Assembly (NCBI GenBank): GCA_004359425.1
Contig: PTEU01000002.1
Span: 152,623 to 216,622 of the forward strand
Reading direction: 5' to 3'
Length of the DNA: 64,000 bases
From: Ideonella sp. MAG2
Lineage (GTDB): Bacteria > Pseudomonadota > Gammaproteobacteria > Burkholderiales > Burkholderiaceae_C
Each line of letters starts with the position of its first letter. Within the stretch, counting starts at the first letter, position 1. Shown piece after piece: positions 1 through 8,096 of this stretch. The position numbers and the translations under genes are program-made. The notes beneath the pieces were generated by a model, which had not been told where the DNA came from, did no database searches, and worked only from the letters and a program-made list of their open reading frames with translations.

Positions 1-396
1 GGCTCGGACTTGCTCAGATATCCGAGCAGACGTAAAGAATCCAAGACCAAAGGCCACCAATACGAAGGGCGGCAATTGCTTAAAGACCGGCACGAATTCA
101 GGTACTACGAAGTACCAGAGAAACACCTGCACCAGCACCGGGATATTGCGGAACAATTCAGTCCAGGCCTCGCCAAACAGGGCTAGCCCTTTATGCGGCA
201 GCGTGCGCATGACCCCAATGCAGACCCCGACCAGTAACGCCAGCACCAAGGCCAAAGCAGATACGGTCAGCGTCCAGCCCCAGGCGGAGAGCAACCAATC
301 CAGGTAGGTGATGTCACCACCTTTGCCAAAGCAGCCGGCAATTTCTTGCTGCTCAATGGTGTCTTTGCAAAACACCTGCCAATCCCAATTCGACAC
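1..396 (-). CDS. gltJ: Glutamate/aspartate ABC transporter permease, partial
   Basis: Inner-membrane permease of a polar amino acid ABC importer; its C-terminus lies beyond the window edge. The first 132 residues are visible. They begin VSNWDWQVFCKD, then a hydrophobic segment (LLSAWGWTLTVSALALVLAL), then an ELFRNIPVLVQVF stretch typical of GltJ/HisM-type permeases. I start it at GTG 396 because GGAG lies about six bases upstream and the frame is open from there to base 1. It is downstream of the gltI remnant on the same strand and separated from it by a strong terminator-like hairpin. Family assignment is firm; substrate is inferred from gltI. Confidence 0.85.
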   Translation of the reverse strand, partial: MSNWDWQVFCKDTIEQQEIAGCFGKGGDITYLDWLLSAWGWTLTVSALALVLALLVGVCIGVMRTLPHKGLALFGEAWTELFRNIPVLVQVFLWYFVVPEFVPVFKQLPPFVLVAFGLGFFTSARISEQVRA

Positions 397-421
397 AGAG
401 GTCTCCTACTGGCCCAACTCT

Positions 422-460
422 AAAAAACGCGGCGCGGGCCGTTTGAGCGGCACCGCGCCG
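422..460 (-). terminator. Terminator/attenuator hairpin between gltI and gltJ
   Basis: On the minus strand the arms CGGCGCGG and CCGCGCCG (with inner CCG/CGG pairing) close a short loop and are followed by six T residues. This is a classic intrinsic terminator form. It sits just after gltI and before gltJ, so it probably lowers permease expression relative to the binding protein. Confidence 0.75.
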
Positions 461-518
461 TCTGCACATGCAAGCTCAGTGGCCACGGCACACGCCGTCG
501 CCCTGCTTGCTGTGCTAT

Positions 519-1175
519 TTACTTCTTGGCGTACTCTTCGGCCGGTTTGTCGTTGGGGTTGGCCAACGCAGCCTTCAGGTTGTCGCTCATAGGCAGGCCC
601 ACCTTGGCATTGGCCGGGGGGATGGGCTGCATCAACCACTTGTCGTACAGCTTGGCAATCTCGCCCGACTTGATCATGGCCTTGATGCTGTTGTCCACGG
701 CCGTCTTGAAGGCGGGGTCATCCTTGCGGATCATGATGGCGATGGGTTCCACCGACAGCACTTCGCCCACGATCTTGTAGTCGGCGGGGTTCTTGGACTT
801 GGCGATCAGTCCAGCCAGCAGGGAGCCGTCCATCACGAAGGCATCCGCACGGCCCGACTCCAGCAGCAAGAAGCTGTCGGCGTGGTCTTTGCCGAACACT
901 TCCTTGAAGTCCACGCCCGTGGCGCGCTCGTTCTTGCGCAGGGTCTGCACAGACGTGGTGCCGGTGGTGGTGGCCACGCTGCGGCCGTTCAGGTCAGCAA
1001 TCTTGGAGATGCCGGAGTTAGCCTTCACCGCAATGCGCACTTCTTCCACAAAGGTAGTGACTGCAAAGGCCACGTCTTTTTGACGGGTGGCGTTGTTGGT
1101 GGTGGAGCCGCACTCAATGTCCACGGTGCCGTTTTGCACCAGAGGGATACGGTTACATGGTGATTTCATAGTCAC
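519..1175 (-). CDS. gltI: GltI-type amino acid-binding protein, N-terminally truncated
   Basis: Periplasmic glutamate/aspartate-binding protein, solute-binding family 3. The 218-residue frame contains ECGSTTNN, the GTT motif (ATTTGTTSVQTL) and the C-terminal LYDKWLMQPIPP signature seen also in the full-length relative at 59179-60081. It lacks the signal peptide and roughly the first 80 residues of that relative. Authentic sequence starts about NRIPLVQNG (near 1155); the residues before it come from the end of the LysR gene. As written it could not be exported. The upstream LysR gene is cut at the same point, so this is a deletion or assembly join rather than a natural start. Confidence 0.8.
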   Translation of the reverse strand: MTMKSPCNRIPLVQNGTVDIECGSTTNNATRQKDVAFAVTTFVEEVRIAVKANSGISKIADLNGRSVATTTGTTSVQTLRKNERATGVDFKEVFGKDHADSFLLLESGRADAFVMDGSLLAGLIAKSKNPADYKIVGEVLSVEPIAIMIRKDDPAFKTAVDNSIKAMIKSGEIAKLYDKWLMQPIPPANAKVGLPMSDNLKAALANPNDKPAEEYAKK

Positions 1176-1977
1176 TGCTGCCTGCCGCCACCAAGCGCTT
1201 GGCGCGCAATTCTTTACGCACCGAGCTGGCGGGCAAGAAGGCCAGACCGTGGCCTTCCAGAGCCATGGCCTTCAGGCCTTCGGCCATGTCGGTCTCGTAA
1301 ATAGGGTCCAGGTGCGGCGGCGTGGCGGCGTGCTTGATGATCTGCTCCACCAGCCGTGCCATATACGCGCCCGAGGCATAGCTCAGCAGCGGCACCGGTG
1401 CGCGCGGGCTGCCTGGCAGCCGGAACATGGGCTGGCCGGAGGCATCGGCCTTGGTATAAGGTGCCAGCGTCTCTTGGCCCAAGGTCAGCATTTCGTAGCG
1501 GTCGGGCGAGAGCTGTAACGGGTGGGTGGCATGGTGATAGGCGATCAGCAGGTCGCAGCCGCCTTCGGTCAGGCGCATCACGGCGTCGTGCACATTCAGC
1601 GCGATCAGGCGAGTTTTAACCTCGCCAAACTTTTGCCGCAGGTCCATCAGCCAATGCGGGAAGAAGGTGAAGGCCAGGGTGTGCGGCACCGCAAACTCGA
1701 TCATGTCTTGCCCGCCCACCTGGTGGCTGCGCATCATGTTGCGGGTGGCCTGCAAGCTGCCCAGGATTTCTAGCGCCTGGGCGTGAAAGGTCTCGCCCGC
1801 CGCCGTCAAACGGGTGGGGTAGGACGAGCGATCCACCAAGTCAATGCCCGCCCAAGCCTCCAGCGCCTGGATGCGGCGTGAGAACGCTGGTTGGGTGACA
1901 TGCCGCAACTGGGCCGAGCGAGAGAAGCTCCGCGTCTCAGCCAGGCTCACAAAGTCTTCAAGCCATTTGGTATCCAT
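1153..1977 (-). CDS. LysR-family regulator, C-terminally truncated
   Basis: Transcription regulator with an N-terminal winged helix-turn-helix (residues about 5-65: FVSLAETRSFSRSAQLRHVTQPAFSRRIQ) and a LysR substrate-binding domain. It stops at residue 274, after SSDYEITM, where relatives run to about 300. The last codons overlap the truncated gltI frame, so its 3' end and the 5' end of gltI are missing together. The start ATG 1977 lies three bases after the stop of the ABC exporter, implying co-transcription with it. The effector is unknown. Confidence 0.8.
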   Translation of the reverse strand: MDTKWLEDFVSLAETRSFSRSAQLRHVTQPAFSRRIQALEAWAGIDLVDRSSYPTRLTAAGETFHAQALEILGSLQATRNMMRSHQVGGQDMIEFAVPHTLAFTFFPHWLMDLRQKFGEVKTRLIALNVHDAVMRLTEGGCDLLIAYHHATHPLQLSPDRYEMLTLGQETLAPYTKADASGQPMFRLPGSPRAPVPLLSYASGAYMARLVEQIIKHAATPPHLDPIYETDMAEGLKAMALEGHGLAFLPASSVRKELRAKRLVAAGSSDYEITM

Positions 1978-1980
1978 TGC

Positions 1981-3831
1981 TCAGTGTCCTTCCACAGGCT
2001 GTGGGCCTGCGTCCTCATCGGCAGCGCTGTTTTGCAACTGCCACATCCGAGCATAGCGCCCACCTTGGGCCAGCAGGCTGGCATGCGCCCCTCGCTCCAC
2101 AATCTCACCGGCTTCCATCACCAAAATTTCATGCGCCTCCACCACCGTAGAAAGCCGGTGCGCAATCACCAGCGTGGTCTTGCCCACCGAGGCGCTGCGC
2201 AGCTCGGCCTGAATGGCGCGCTCATTGGCCGAGTCCAGCGCCGAGGTGGCTTCGTCAAAAATCAGGATGGGCGGGTTCTTCAACAGCGTGCGGGCTATCG
2301 CTACGCGCTGCTTTTCTCCGCCAGAGAGCTTCAACCCCCGCTCGCCCACCACCGTGTCATAGCCCTTGGGCTGGGCGACGATGAAAGCGTGGATGCGCGC
2401 GGCCTGGGCCGCTGCCTCAATCTCGGCCTGGCTGGCGCCGGTGCGGCCATAGCCAATGTTGTAGGCCACGCTGTCGTTGAACAGCACGGTGTCTTGCGGG
2501 ACGATGCCAATGCTGCGCCGCAAACTGTCTTGGGTGACGCTGCGGATGTCTTGCCCATCAATACTGATGCGCCCGCCGCTCACGTCATAAAAGCGGTAGA
2601 GCAGGCGCGCCAGCGTGCTCTTGCCTGCCCCACTGGCGCCCACCACGGCCACGGTCTTGCCAGCGGGCACCTCAAAGCTCAGGCCTTGCAAAATCGGCCG
2701 CTCCGGGTCGTAGGCAAAGCGCACGTCTTCAAAGCGCACGGTGCCGCCCTGCACCTGCAGCGCAGCGGCACCAGGGGTGTCCGCCACTTCGCGCTCGCGT
2801 TCCAGCAGGCCGAACATCTTGTCCAGGTCAGCCAAGCTTTGTTTGATCTCGCGGTACAGCACGCCCAAGAAGTTCATGGGAATGTAGAGCTGGATCAGCA
2901 GCGCGTTGATCATCACCAAATCGCCCAGGGTCAGCCGCCCTTCCACCACCCCGCTGGTGGCACGCCAGAGCATGGCCAAGAGCGAGGTGGCGATGATCAA
3001 CTGCTGCCCGGTGTTGAGCAGGGACAGCGAGGTCTGCGACTGGATCTGCGCCTTGCGGTAGGCATCCAGCCCCTGGTCATAGCGCTGGGCTTCAAAGCTT
3101 TCGTTGTTGAAGTATTTGACCGTCTCGTAGTTCAGCAGCGCGTCAATGGCCCGGCTGTGCGCTTTCGAATCCAGCTCGTTCATGCGACGCCTGAACTGCG
3201 TGCGCCACTCCGTCACCGTCACCGTGAAGGCCACATAGGCCGCCAGCGCCGCCAGCGTGATCCACACAAAGCCCATGTCATAGGCGCTGCCCAACAGCAC
3301 CAGGGCCAGCAGCAGCTCCACCGCCGTGGGCACGATGGTGTAGAGCGAATAAGACACCAGGGACTGCAGCGCCCGCGTGCCGCGCTCGATGTCCCGCGTC
3401 ATGCCGCCGGTTTGCCGCTCCAAGTGAAAGCGCAGGCTCAAGCCATGCAGGTGCTGAAACACCTCCAGCGCAATCTGCCGCGCCGCGCCATGCGTGGCCT
3501 TGGCAAACACCAGCTCGCGCAGCTCGGTGAACACCGAGGTGCCCAGGCGCAGCGCGGCATAGGCCACCAGCAAGCCCGCAGGCACCACCAATAAGGCTTT
3601 GGGGTCGGTGGCGGAGAGGCTGAGGCTGTCCACCAACTGCTTGAGCAGCAGCGGCACGCCCAGATTGGTGAGCTTGGCCGCCACCAAGAACGTCAGCGCT
3701 GCGGCCACCCGCCAGCGATAAGGCCACAGATAGGGCAGCAGCCGCTTCAGCGTGGCCGCATCGGAGCGGGGTTCAGGGCTGCTCTGGGCCACAGCCGGTG
3801 TCTCGGCCGGGGCCGCACTCATTCGTCGCAT
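1981..3831 (-). CDS. ATM1/HMT1-type ABC exporter (fused membrane and ATPase domains)
   Basis: Half-transporter of about 616 residues with an N-terminal six-helix ABC membrane domain (about 30-330) and a C-terminal ATPase. Walker A GASGAGKST is at about 398-406, the signature LSGGE at 502-506, Walker B ILIFDE at 522-527, and the H-loop is in AHRLST. The YETVKYFNNE stretch is typical of the ATM1 subfamily, which exports glutathione- or metal-linked compounds; the substrate here is inferred only. I prefer ATG 3831 (AGGA ten bases upstream); ATG 3855 and 3822 are in the same frame. It is transcribed away from the thioesterase gene and runs directly into lysR. Confidence 0.9.
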   Translation of the reverse strand: MRRMSAAPAETPAVAQSSPEPRSDAATLKRLLPYLWPYRWRVAAALTFLVAAKLTNLGVPLLLKQLVDSLSLSATDPKALLVVPAGLLVAYAALRLGTSVFTELRELVFAKATHGAARQIALEVFQHLHGLSLRFHLERQTGGMTRDIERGTRALQSLVSYSLYTIVPTAVELLLALVLLGSAYDMGFVWITLAALAAYVAFTVTVTEWRTQFRRRMNELDSKAHSRAIDALLNYETVKYFNNESFEAQRYDQGLDAYRKAQIQSQTSLSLLNTGQQLIIATSLLAMLWRATSGVVEGRLTLGDLVMINALLIQLYIPMNFLGVLYREIKQSLADLDKMFGLLEREREVADTPGAAALQVQGGTVRFEDVRFAYDPERPILQGLSFEVPAGKTVAVVGASGAGKSTLARLLYRFYDVSGGRISIDGQDIRSVTQDSLRRSIGIVPQDTVLFNDSVAYNIGYGRTGASQAEIEAAAQAARIHAFIVAQPKGYDTVVGERGLKLSGGEKQRVAIARTLLKNPPILIFDEATSALDSANERAIQAELRSASVGKTTLVIAHRLSTVVEAHEILVMEAGEIVERGAHASLLAQGGRYARMWQLQNSAADEDAGPQPVEGH

Positions 3832-3897
3832 CGTGAAAGAATCCTGCTCATTCATTCGGCGCAATGTTTGCGCCTTCTCTCTTTTCAGGATGCCGCC

Positions 3898-4356
3898 ATG
3901 AGCCCCAACAGCCCCGACACACATCCCACTGCGGCGAGTGTGCCTCAAGCCGCGCCAGGCCCGCTGGCCCTGCCGACCGACCGCGAGCTGGTGCTGCGCG
4001 TGATGCCCATGCCGGCGGACGCCAACGGCAACGGCGACATCTTCGGCGGCTGGATCATGGCCCAGGTGGACTTGGCCGGCGCCGTGCTGCCCATGCGCAT
4101 CAGCCGTGGCCGCGTGGCCACCGTGGCCGTCAACCAGTTCATCTTCAAGCAGGCCGTCTCGGTGGGCGACCTGCTCAGCTTCTATGCCCACGTCACGCGG
4201 GTGGGCAACACCTCGGTCTCGGTGCATGTGGAGGTGTTTGCCGAGCGCAACCCGGCCGACCCGCACATCGTCAAAGTCACCGACGCCGACCTGACCTATG
4301 TGGCCATCGACCGCGAGGGCAAGCCGCGGCCAGTGCCTAAGCCTGCGGCCGCGTAA
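3898..4356 (+). CDS. Acyl-CoA thioesterase, YciA-like hotdog fold
   Basis: Cytoplasmic thioesterase of 152 residues that hydrolyses acyl-CoA to free acid and CoA. The hotdog signature ANGNGDIFGGWIM, followed by DLAGA and the late DADLTYVAID, matches the YciA/acyl-CoA hydrolase family. ATG 3898 is chosen because AGGA lies seven bases upstream; an in-frame ATG at 3868 gives ten extra unconvincing residues. It is divergent from the ABC exporter, and the roughly 65-base gap must hold both promoters. Confidence 0.88.
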   Translation: MSPNSPDTHPTAASVPQAAPGPLALPTDRELVLRVMPMPADANGNGDIFGGWIMAQVDLAGAVLPMRISRGRVATVAVNQFIFKQAVSVGDLLSFYAHVTRVGNTSVSVHVEVFAERNPADPHIVKVTDADLTYVAIDREGKPRPVPKPAAA

Positions 4357-4389
4357 AACGGTCGCAAAAAGTGTTTGGACTTCGCCCCT

Positions 4390-4794
4390 TCACCGCTTCA
4401 AGTGATAGGTGAGCGCGGCCGATACACACCAAGCCAGAGCGTCCATGGGGGGTGTCTCTGTGAGCAAGAACACCAAAGCCCTGTTGCCTTCAACCCTGAA
4501 GTCATTCGGAAACATGGTTTTAAAGGTGTGCACCAGCGTCGTCTGGCAGTTGAAATACATCGCGTACTGCTCAGGTGCCTTTGGCTTCCAATCCATACGG
4601 ATGGTGCTGCCGCTCTTGTTGGCGGTGAGATAAGCGGGCTCCCCCCACTTCAGCTGCTCCTCAATCTCACCAACGCCTTGCGCCATGGCGGCGACCCGAA
4701 ACACCAGCTCTCTGAGGGCTAGCAACTTGGGCCGCACCTGGGGCGGGTAGCCGCTGAACTTGGCGGCGACATCGGGGTTCGCAAAGGGTCTCAT
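4390..4794 (-). CDS. DUF1801 domain protein
   Basis: A 134-residue soluble protein with the DUF1801 fold: RPKLLALRELVFRVA, then LKWGEPAYLT, and a C-terminal helix. Relatives are small cytoplasmic proteins, some annotated as iron-chaperone-like, without a secure biochemical role. The start ATG 4794 (MRPFANPDV) begins the conserved domain; upstream in-frame sequence overlaps the VOC gene and is not conserved in style. It is the last gene of a same-strand run of small metabolic genes. Confidence 0.75.
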   Translation of the reverse strand: MRPFANPDVAAKFSGYPPQVRPKLLALRELVFRVAAMAQGVGEIEEQLKWGEPAYLTANKSGSTIRMDWKPKAPEQYAMYFNCQTTLVHTFKTMFPNDFRVEGNRALVFLLTETPPMDALAWCVSAALTYHLKR

Positions 4795-4801
4795 GCGCGG
4801 C

Positions 4802-5197
4802 TCAAGGCAAGTACGGCGCTTCAACAATGCGTTGCGAGATCCACCAAATGTTCCCATGCTGGTCGCGCACGCCGCCCTGCCTGTCGCCATAGGGCATGTC
4901 TGCGACAGGCATCTCCAGTGTGGCACCGTTGTCGAGCGCTCGCTTCATAGAAGCGTGCGCATCTTCCACGTACAAGTAACAGGCACAGCCCATCTGCGGA
5001 TAGCGCGCCGTCGCCTCACTGACCATCACCGTTGAAGTCCCCAGCCTGACCTGCACGTTCTGGACCTTACCGTCCGCGCGCAGGGTACGAACCGATTCCT
5101 CTCCACCAAGGGCCTGGACGAGGAAAGCGATGAAGGCTTCTGCGTCCGCGACGAAGAAATACGGCGCAACAGTGTTGAAGCTTGGTGGGATGTACAT
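4802..5197 (-). CDS. VOC-family protein, PhnB/glyoxalase-like
   Basis: A 131-residue vicinal-oxygen-chelate fold protein. It shows the two beta-alpha-beta-beta-beta modules in order: TVAPYFFVADAEAFIAFLVQALGG, then VMVSEAT, then CYLYVEDAHASMKRAL and the closing DQHGNIWWIS. PhnB-like members are of unknown substrate. Eight bases separate it from the following DUF1801 gene, so the two are probably co-transcribed. Confidence 0.8.
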   Translation of the reverse strand: MYIPPSFNTVAPYFFVADAEAFIAFLVQALGGEESVRTLRADGKVQNVQVRLGTSTVMVSEATARYPQMGCACYLYVEDAHASMKRALDNGATLEMPVADMPYGDRQGGVRDQHGNIWWISQRIVEAPYLP

Positions 5198-5243
5198 GGA
5201 GATGGCCTAGCGCTTGAGGTAAAGGAAAGGTCCGCAAGCAGGG

Positions 5244-5678
5244 TTAGGCTGCTCTTTTTGCGGCCAACTCGATGACCATGCCGACCCACATGGCCAGAAG
5301 CACGAGGCTGCTGATGGCAAAGCAGGCAAATCGGTGCATGACGTTGTTGTAGGTGCATTGGATGTAGCTATGCGCCCCCCTGAAGAGCACGAAGACCCAG
5401 GCCCCAGCCACATAGCCATTGCTTGAATTGTTGGTGGCCAACAGCACAGAGCACAGCAAGTAGAACAAGACAGGAACTTCAAAAAGATTCTTGAAGTTGT
5501 CAGACGCTTGCACGGCTTGCAACTTCTGGCCGGCTAGGATGGACGTGGCGGCCTCTTGAGGGTGAATGCGCCTCTGCTTGAACTCGGCGACCCGCACTAC
5601 GAACATCCGGACCGCGACGACGGCGACGAGGGCGACCATGGCGAAGCACGCGAAGATGATGTGTGTGGATGCGTTCAT
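5244..5678 (-). CDS. Small MAPEG-like membrane protein
   Basis: A 144-residue integral membrane protein with four hydrophobic segments (near residues 5-27, 55-80, 88-105 and 118-138) and the MAPEG-like NFKNLFEVPVLFYLL and FRGAHSYIQCTYNNV motifs. MAPEG proteins include glutathione S-transferases and many uncharacterised members, so no reaction is assigned. I start at ATG 5678 (MNASTH), which begins the first membrane helix; no good ribosome-binding site is visible. Confidence 0.75.
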   Translation of the reverse strand: MNASTHIIFACFAMVALVAVVAVRMFVVRVAEFKQRRIHPQEAATSILAGQKLQAVQASDNFKNLFEVPVLFYLLCSVLLATNNSSNGYVAGAWVFVLFRGAHSYIQCTYNNVMHRFACFAISSLVLLAMWVGMVIELAAKRAA

Positions 5679-5759
5679 TGGGCGATGGTAGGAGGCGAGT
5701 GCGGCAATGGAAACTCTTGCCGTCTCGACCATAGAAATACGCAGCCTCCCCTGACTTGC

Positions 5760-6362
5760 TTAAGCCGACCGGCCAGCCAGAACATGCGCCACGACGGCAT
5801 TGGCATGCCCGTGGCCAAAGCCATGCTCTGACTTGAGCCAAGCCACCCTTTCCATGTGCTTCATGCCCTGAAGCCCTGCGACAAGACCCAGCCAGTGGCT
5901 GATGGGCTGGCCATACTTCTTCTCGATGGACGGAAAGTAGGACGCAGGGCCTTTGGCCTTTTCTTCGCTCGGCATGATCGCTCCTCGTGATGGGACAGCC
6001 GCATTCAGCTCGTATTCCTTGGCCAAGCATAGGGCCACCTTCACGATCAAGTCGTAGGGGATGGGGTGCTTGTACGGGAAGGACAGATTGCCCTTCTCGT
6101 TGCGAAACGGTGCCAACTCGGCCAGGAGGGCCGGGTCCTGCTTGACCGGAGGGTAGATGCCCAAGTGCTGCTTGAAACCAGCAAAGTAGAAGAAGACCTT
6201 CTTGTCACCGCGATAAGCCGGCATGCCGTAGCTGATGCATCGCACGGCGGCTGGCAGCGCCGCCTCCACCCGCGCTTGGACCTGCAGCAAGACCGCTTGC
6301 ACAGGCGCGGGCATCGCGGCGATGTAGGCCTCGTGCGAAGTGAAGGCAGCTCTTACTGTCAC
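5760..6362 (-). CDS. DUF1801-DUF4287 two-domain protein
   Basis: A 200-residue cytoplasmic protein made of two small domains. Residues about 10-110 form a DUF1801 unit (ISYGMPAYRGDKKVFFYFAG, IYPP). Residues about 140-200 resemble DUF4287 (YFPSIEKKYGQPISHWL, then AWLKSEHGFGHGHANAVVAH). The two domains are often found in separate proteins; here they are one polypeptide. The reaction is unknown. It lies with other small same-strand genes between the MAPEG-like protein and the SDR-type dehalogenase. Confidence 0.72.
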   Translation of the reverse strand: MTVRAAFTSHEAYIAAMPAPVQAVLLQVQARVEAALPAAVRCISYGMPAYRGDKKVFFYFAGFKQHLGIYPPVKQDPALLAELAPFRNEKGNLSFPYKHPIPYDLIVKVALCLAKEYELNAAVPSRGAIMPSEEKAKGPASYFPSIEKKYGQPISHWLGLVAGLQGMKHMERVAWLKSEHGFGHGHANAVVAHVLAGRSA

Positions 6363-6392
6363 AGAGACGACCTTGCAGGCGGCGGCTGGGCC

Positions 6393-7070
6393 TCAGCGCC
6401 CCACCCAGCCCCCGCACACCGGGAAGACCTGGCCTACAAAGCAGTTGGCGGCGTCGCTGCACAGGTAGGCGGCAAAGGCCGCGTCCTCCTCAGCGGCCAC
6501 CAAGCGGCCCAGCGGCACCTCGCACTGCAATCGCTCTTGGAAGCGCGGCATGGCCTGCACCTCGGGCGGAAAGTAGGTGGGGTTGTCGACAAAGTTTTGG
6601 GCAATGGCATTGACCTGCACCTGATGCGGTGCCATCTCCACCCCCACCGCTTGCACATGGGCCAGTTGTGCCCCGCGCGCCGCGCTGTAGGTGGAGGCGC
6701 GCTTCATGCCCCGCAGGGCCGCCGCACTGCCCATCACCAACACCTTGCCCGCACGCCTGGCCTGCATGGCCGGCAGCACAGCCTTGAACAGCCAAGGTAA
6801 GGGATGAACCAGGGCTGCAAACACATCGTCCCACTCGGCTTGCTCCACCTCGGTCGCCGGTGTGCTGGGCACTTCATAGGCCAAATTGACCAACAGGACA
6901 TCCAGCGCTCCGGCCGCAGCGACCTCGGCCTGAACCTCGGCCTCAGAGCGCAACGCAGCCGTGCTCGGCGTCACCAGCGCGCCGTGCTGTGCAAACACCC
7001 GGCACAAGCTGGGGCCCATGAACGCGTCTGCGTGGGTGATCAACACCCGCTTGCCCGCCAAGCCAACCAT
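6393..7070 (-). CDS. Predicted halohydrin dehalogenase (SDR fold)
   Basis: A 225-residue protein with the overall short-chain dehydrogenase fold but not the usual SDR motifs. The glycine-rich NAD(P) motif is replaced by T12-HADA-F17-M-G19, which fits T-x4-F-x-G. The catalytic set is S115, Y128 and R132 (GSAAALRGMKRASTYSAAR), which fits S-x12-Y-x3-R instead of Y-x3-K. Both patterns are diagnostic of halohydrin dehalogenases, which turn vicinal haloalcohols into epoxides without a nicotinamide cofactor. The later NPTYFPP and FVGQVFPVCGG segments also resemble HheC. The alternative is a degenerate ordinary SDR. A VOC gene lies 13 bases upstream on the same strand. Confidence 0.75.
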   Translation of the reverse strand: MVGLAGKRVLITHADAFMGPSLCRVFAQHGALVTPSTAALRSEAEVQAEVAAAGALDVLLVNLAYEVPSTPATEVEQAEWDDVFAALVHPLPWLFKAVLPAMQARRAGKVLVMGSAAALRGMKRASTYSAARGAQLAHVQAVGVEMAPHQVQVNAIAQNFVDNPTYFPPEVQAMPRFQERLQCEVPLGRLVAAEEDAAFAAYLCSDAANCFVGQVFPVCGGWVGR

Positions 7071-7083
7071 GTTGATGCTGCCC

Positions 7084-7455
7084 TCAAGCCATGGAATGCA
7101 GGCCGAACATATTGCCCTCGGTATCCACCGCCAAGGCGATGAAGCCGTAGGGGCCTATGGATGTCTTGGCCTGGTGCACCCGGCCACCCGCCCCTGCCAC
7201 ACGCGCCGCCTGCACCGAACAATCTTGGCAACTGAAGTAGACGATCACGCTGTTGCCACCGGGTTCAAGCCCCGGCATCTTCACCAGCGCCCCCGAGGCC
7301 CCATAGCCCTCCTGGCTCATTGGAAAAGCCCAAATCTCGGGGCCGCCCGTCCCCTCCAACTTGGAGAGCGCCTGGCCCAACACCGTCTCATAAAAGGTGC
7401 GGGCACGGGGCAAGTCGCCCACATAAATCTCAAACCAGCCTACCGGGTTTGCCAT
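7084..7455 (-). CDS. VOC-family glyoxalase-like protein
   Basis: A 123-residue protein of the vicinal-oxygen-chelate superfamily. It begins ANPVGWFEIYVGDLPRARTFY, the common opening of this family, and ends with VDTEGNMFGLH, the usual last metal-site strand. The start ATG 7455 has a strong GGAGG six bases upstream, so the longer upstream reading is rejected. It precedes the dehalogenase-like gene by 13 bases and is probably in the same transcript. The substrate is unknown. Confidence 0.8.
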   Translation of the reverse strand: MANPVGWFEIYVGDLPRARTFYETVLGQALSKLEGTGGPEIWAFPMSQEGYGASGALVKMPGLEPGGNSVIVYFSCQDCSVQAARVAGAGGRVHQAKTSIGPYGFIALAVDTEGNMFGLHSMA

Positions 7456-7694
7456 CGCCGCCTCCTGTCTGGGTGCATGTTTAAGCCACCATGTTGCCAG
7501 CGAGCCCAACAAGTGATCCACATGGAAAGCCCTGACAGGGGATCAGGCCGCAAATCGCGCGAAGTGCATGACCCAATTGACCTCCCAGGACTTACCCGCG
7601 TCGGGTGAGAACGCCTGTTCCTAACGTGGTTGAGAGCCTGGGTTTGGATGCCAGAGGAAGCGAAACAAACTGGGCTTGGCGTGAGCCGGGCCCA

Positions 7695-8096
7695 TCACCA
7701 CAGAACTTTGAGCCGCCCCTGCTGGGCTGCGGTGATCTTGCGGTCGCGGCTGACCAGGGTGTAGCCCTGGGACATGGCCTGCCACACCAACATGCGGTCA
7801 AATGGGTCGCGGTGCAGCGGGTCAGGCGGCAACTGGCTGAAGCTGGCGGCGAGGCGAGCCTCCAGCGGTAAAAGCTCAAAACCTTGCTGCTCTGCTGCTT
7901 CCAACAAGGCTTCGGGGCTGGTGCCTTCCAAGGACAATTTACCCAGCGCGGCCTTGATGCTGATCTCCCAAAACGAAATGGCGCTAACGGCCACTTGGTG
8001 CGCTGGGTCTGTCAGGGCTCCCACTGCTGCTGCAGAGAGTTGCTGTGGAGCCACCACGGCCCAAATCAGCGCATGGGTGTCGAGTAGGAACTTCAT
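7695..8096 (-). CDS. vapC: PIN-domain toxin, VapC-like
   Basis: Toxin of a type II toxin-antitoxin module; VapC proteins are Mg-dependent RNases. The 133-residue chain has the PIN acidic residues in order: D6 (LLDTHAL), E in FWEISIK and D in DPFDRMLVWQA, followed by LVSRDRK. Its start overlaps the antitoxin stop by four bases, the usual translational coupling. The 240 bases downstream (7456-7694) contain no gene that I can support. Confidence 0.88.
   Translation of the reverse strand: MKFLLDTHALIWAVVAPQQLSAAAVGALTDPAHQVAVSAISFWEISIKAALGKLSLEGTSPEALLEAAEQQGFELLPLEARLAASFSQLPPDPLHRDPFDRMLVWQAMSQGYTLVSRDRKITAAQQGRLKVLW

Noticed and set aside
1891..3594. Long open frame (567 codons) on the plus strand opposite the ABC exporter
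   Set aside because: It has His/Gln/Arg-rich composition typical of antisense GC-rich shadows and no motif; the minus-strand ABC transporter has every expected motif.
7605..7871. Short plus-strand frame in the gap before the PIN toxin gene
   Set aside because: Most of it overlaps the toxin gene, with no ribosome-binding site and no recognisable domain.
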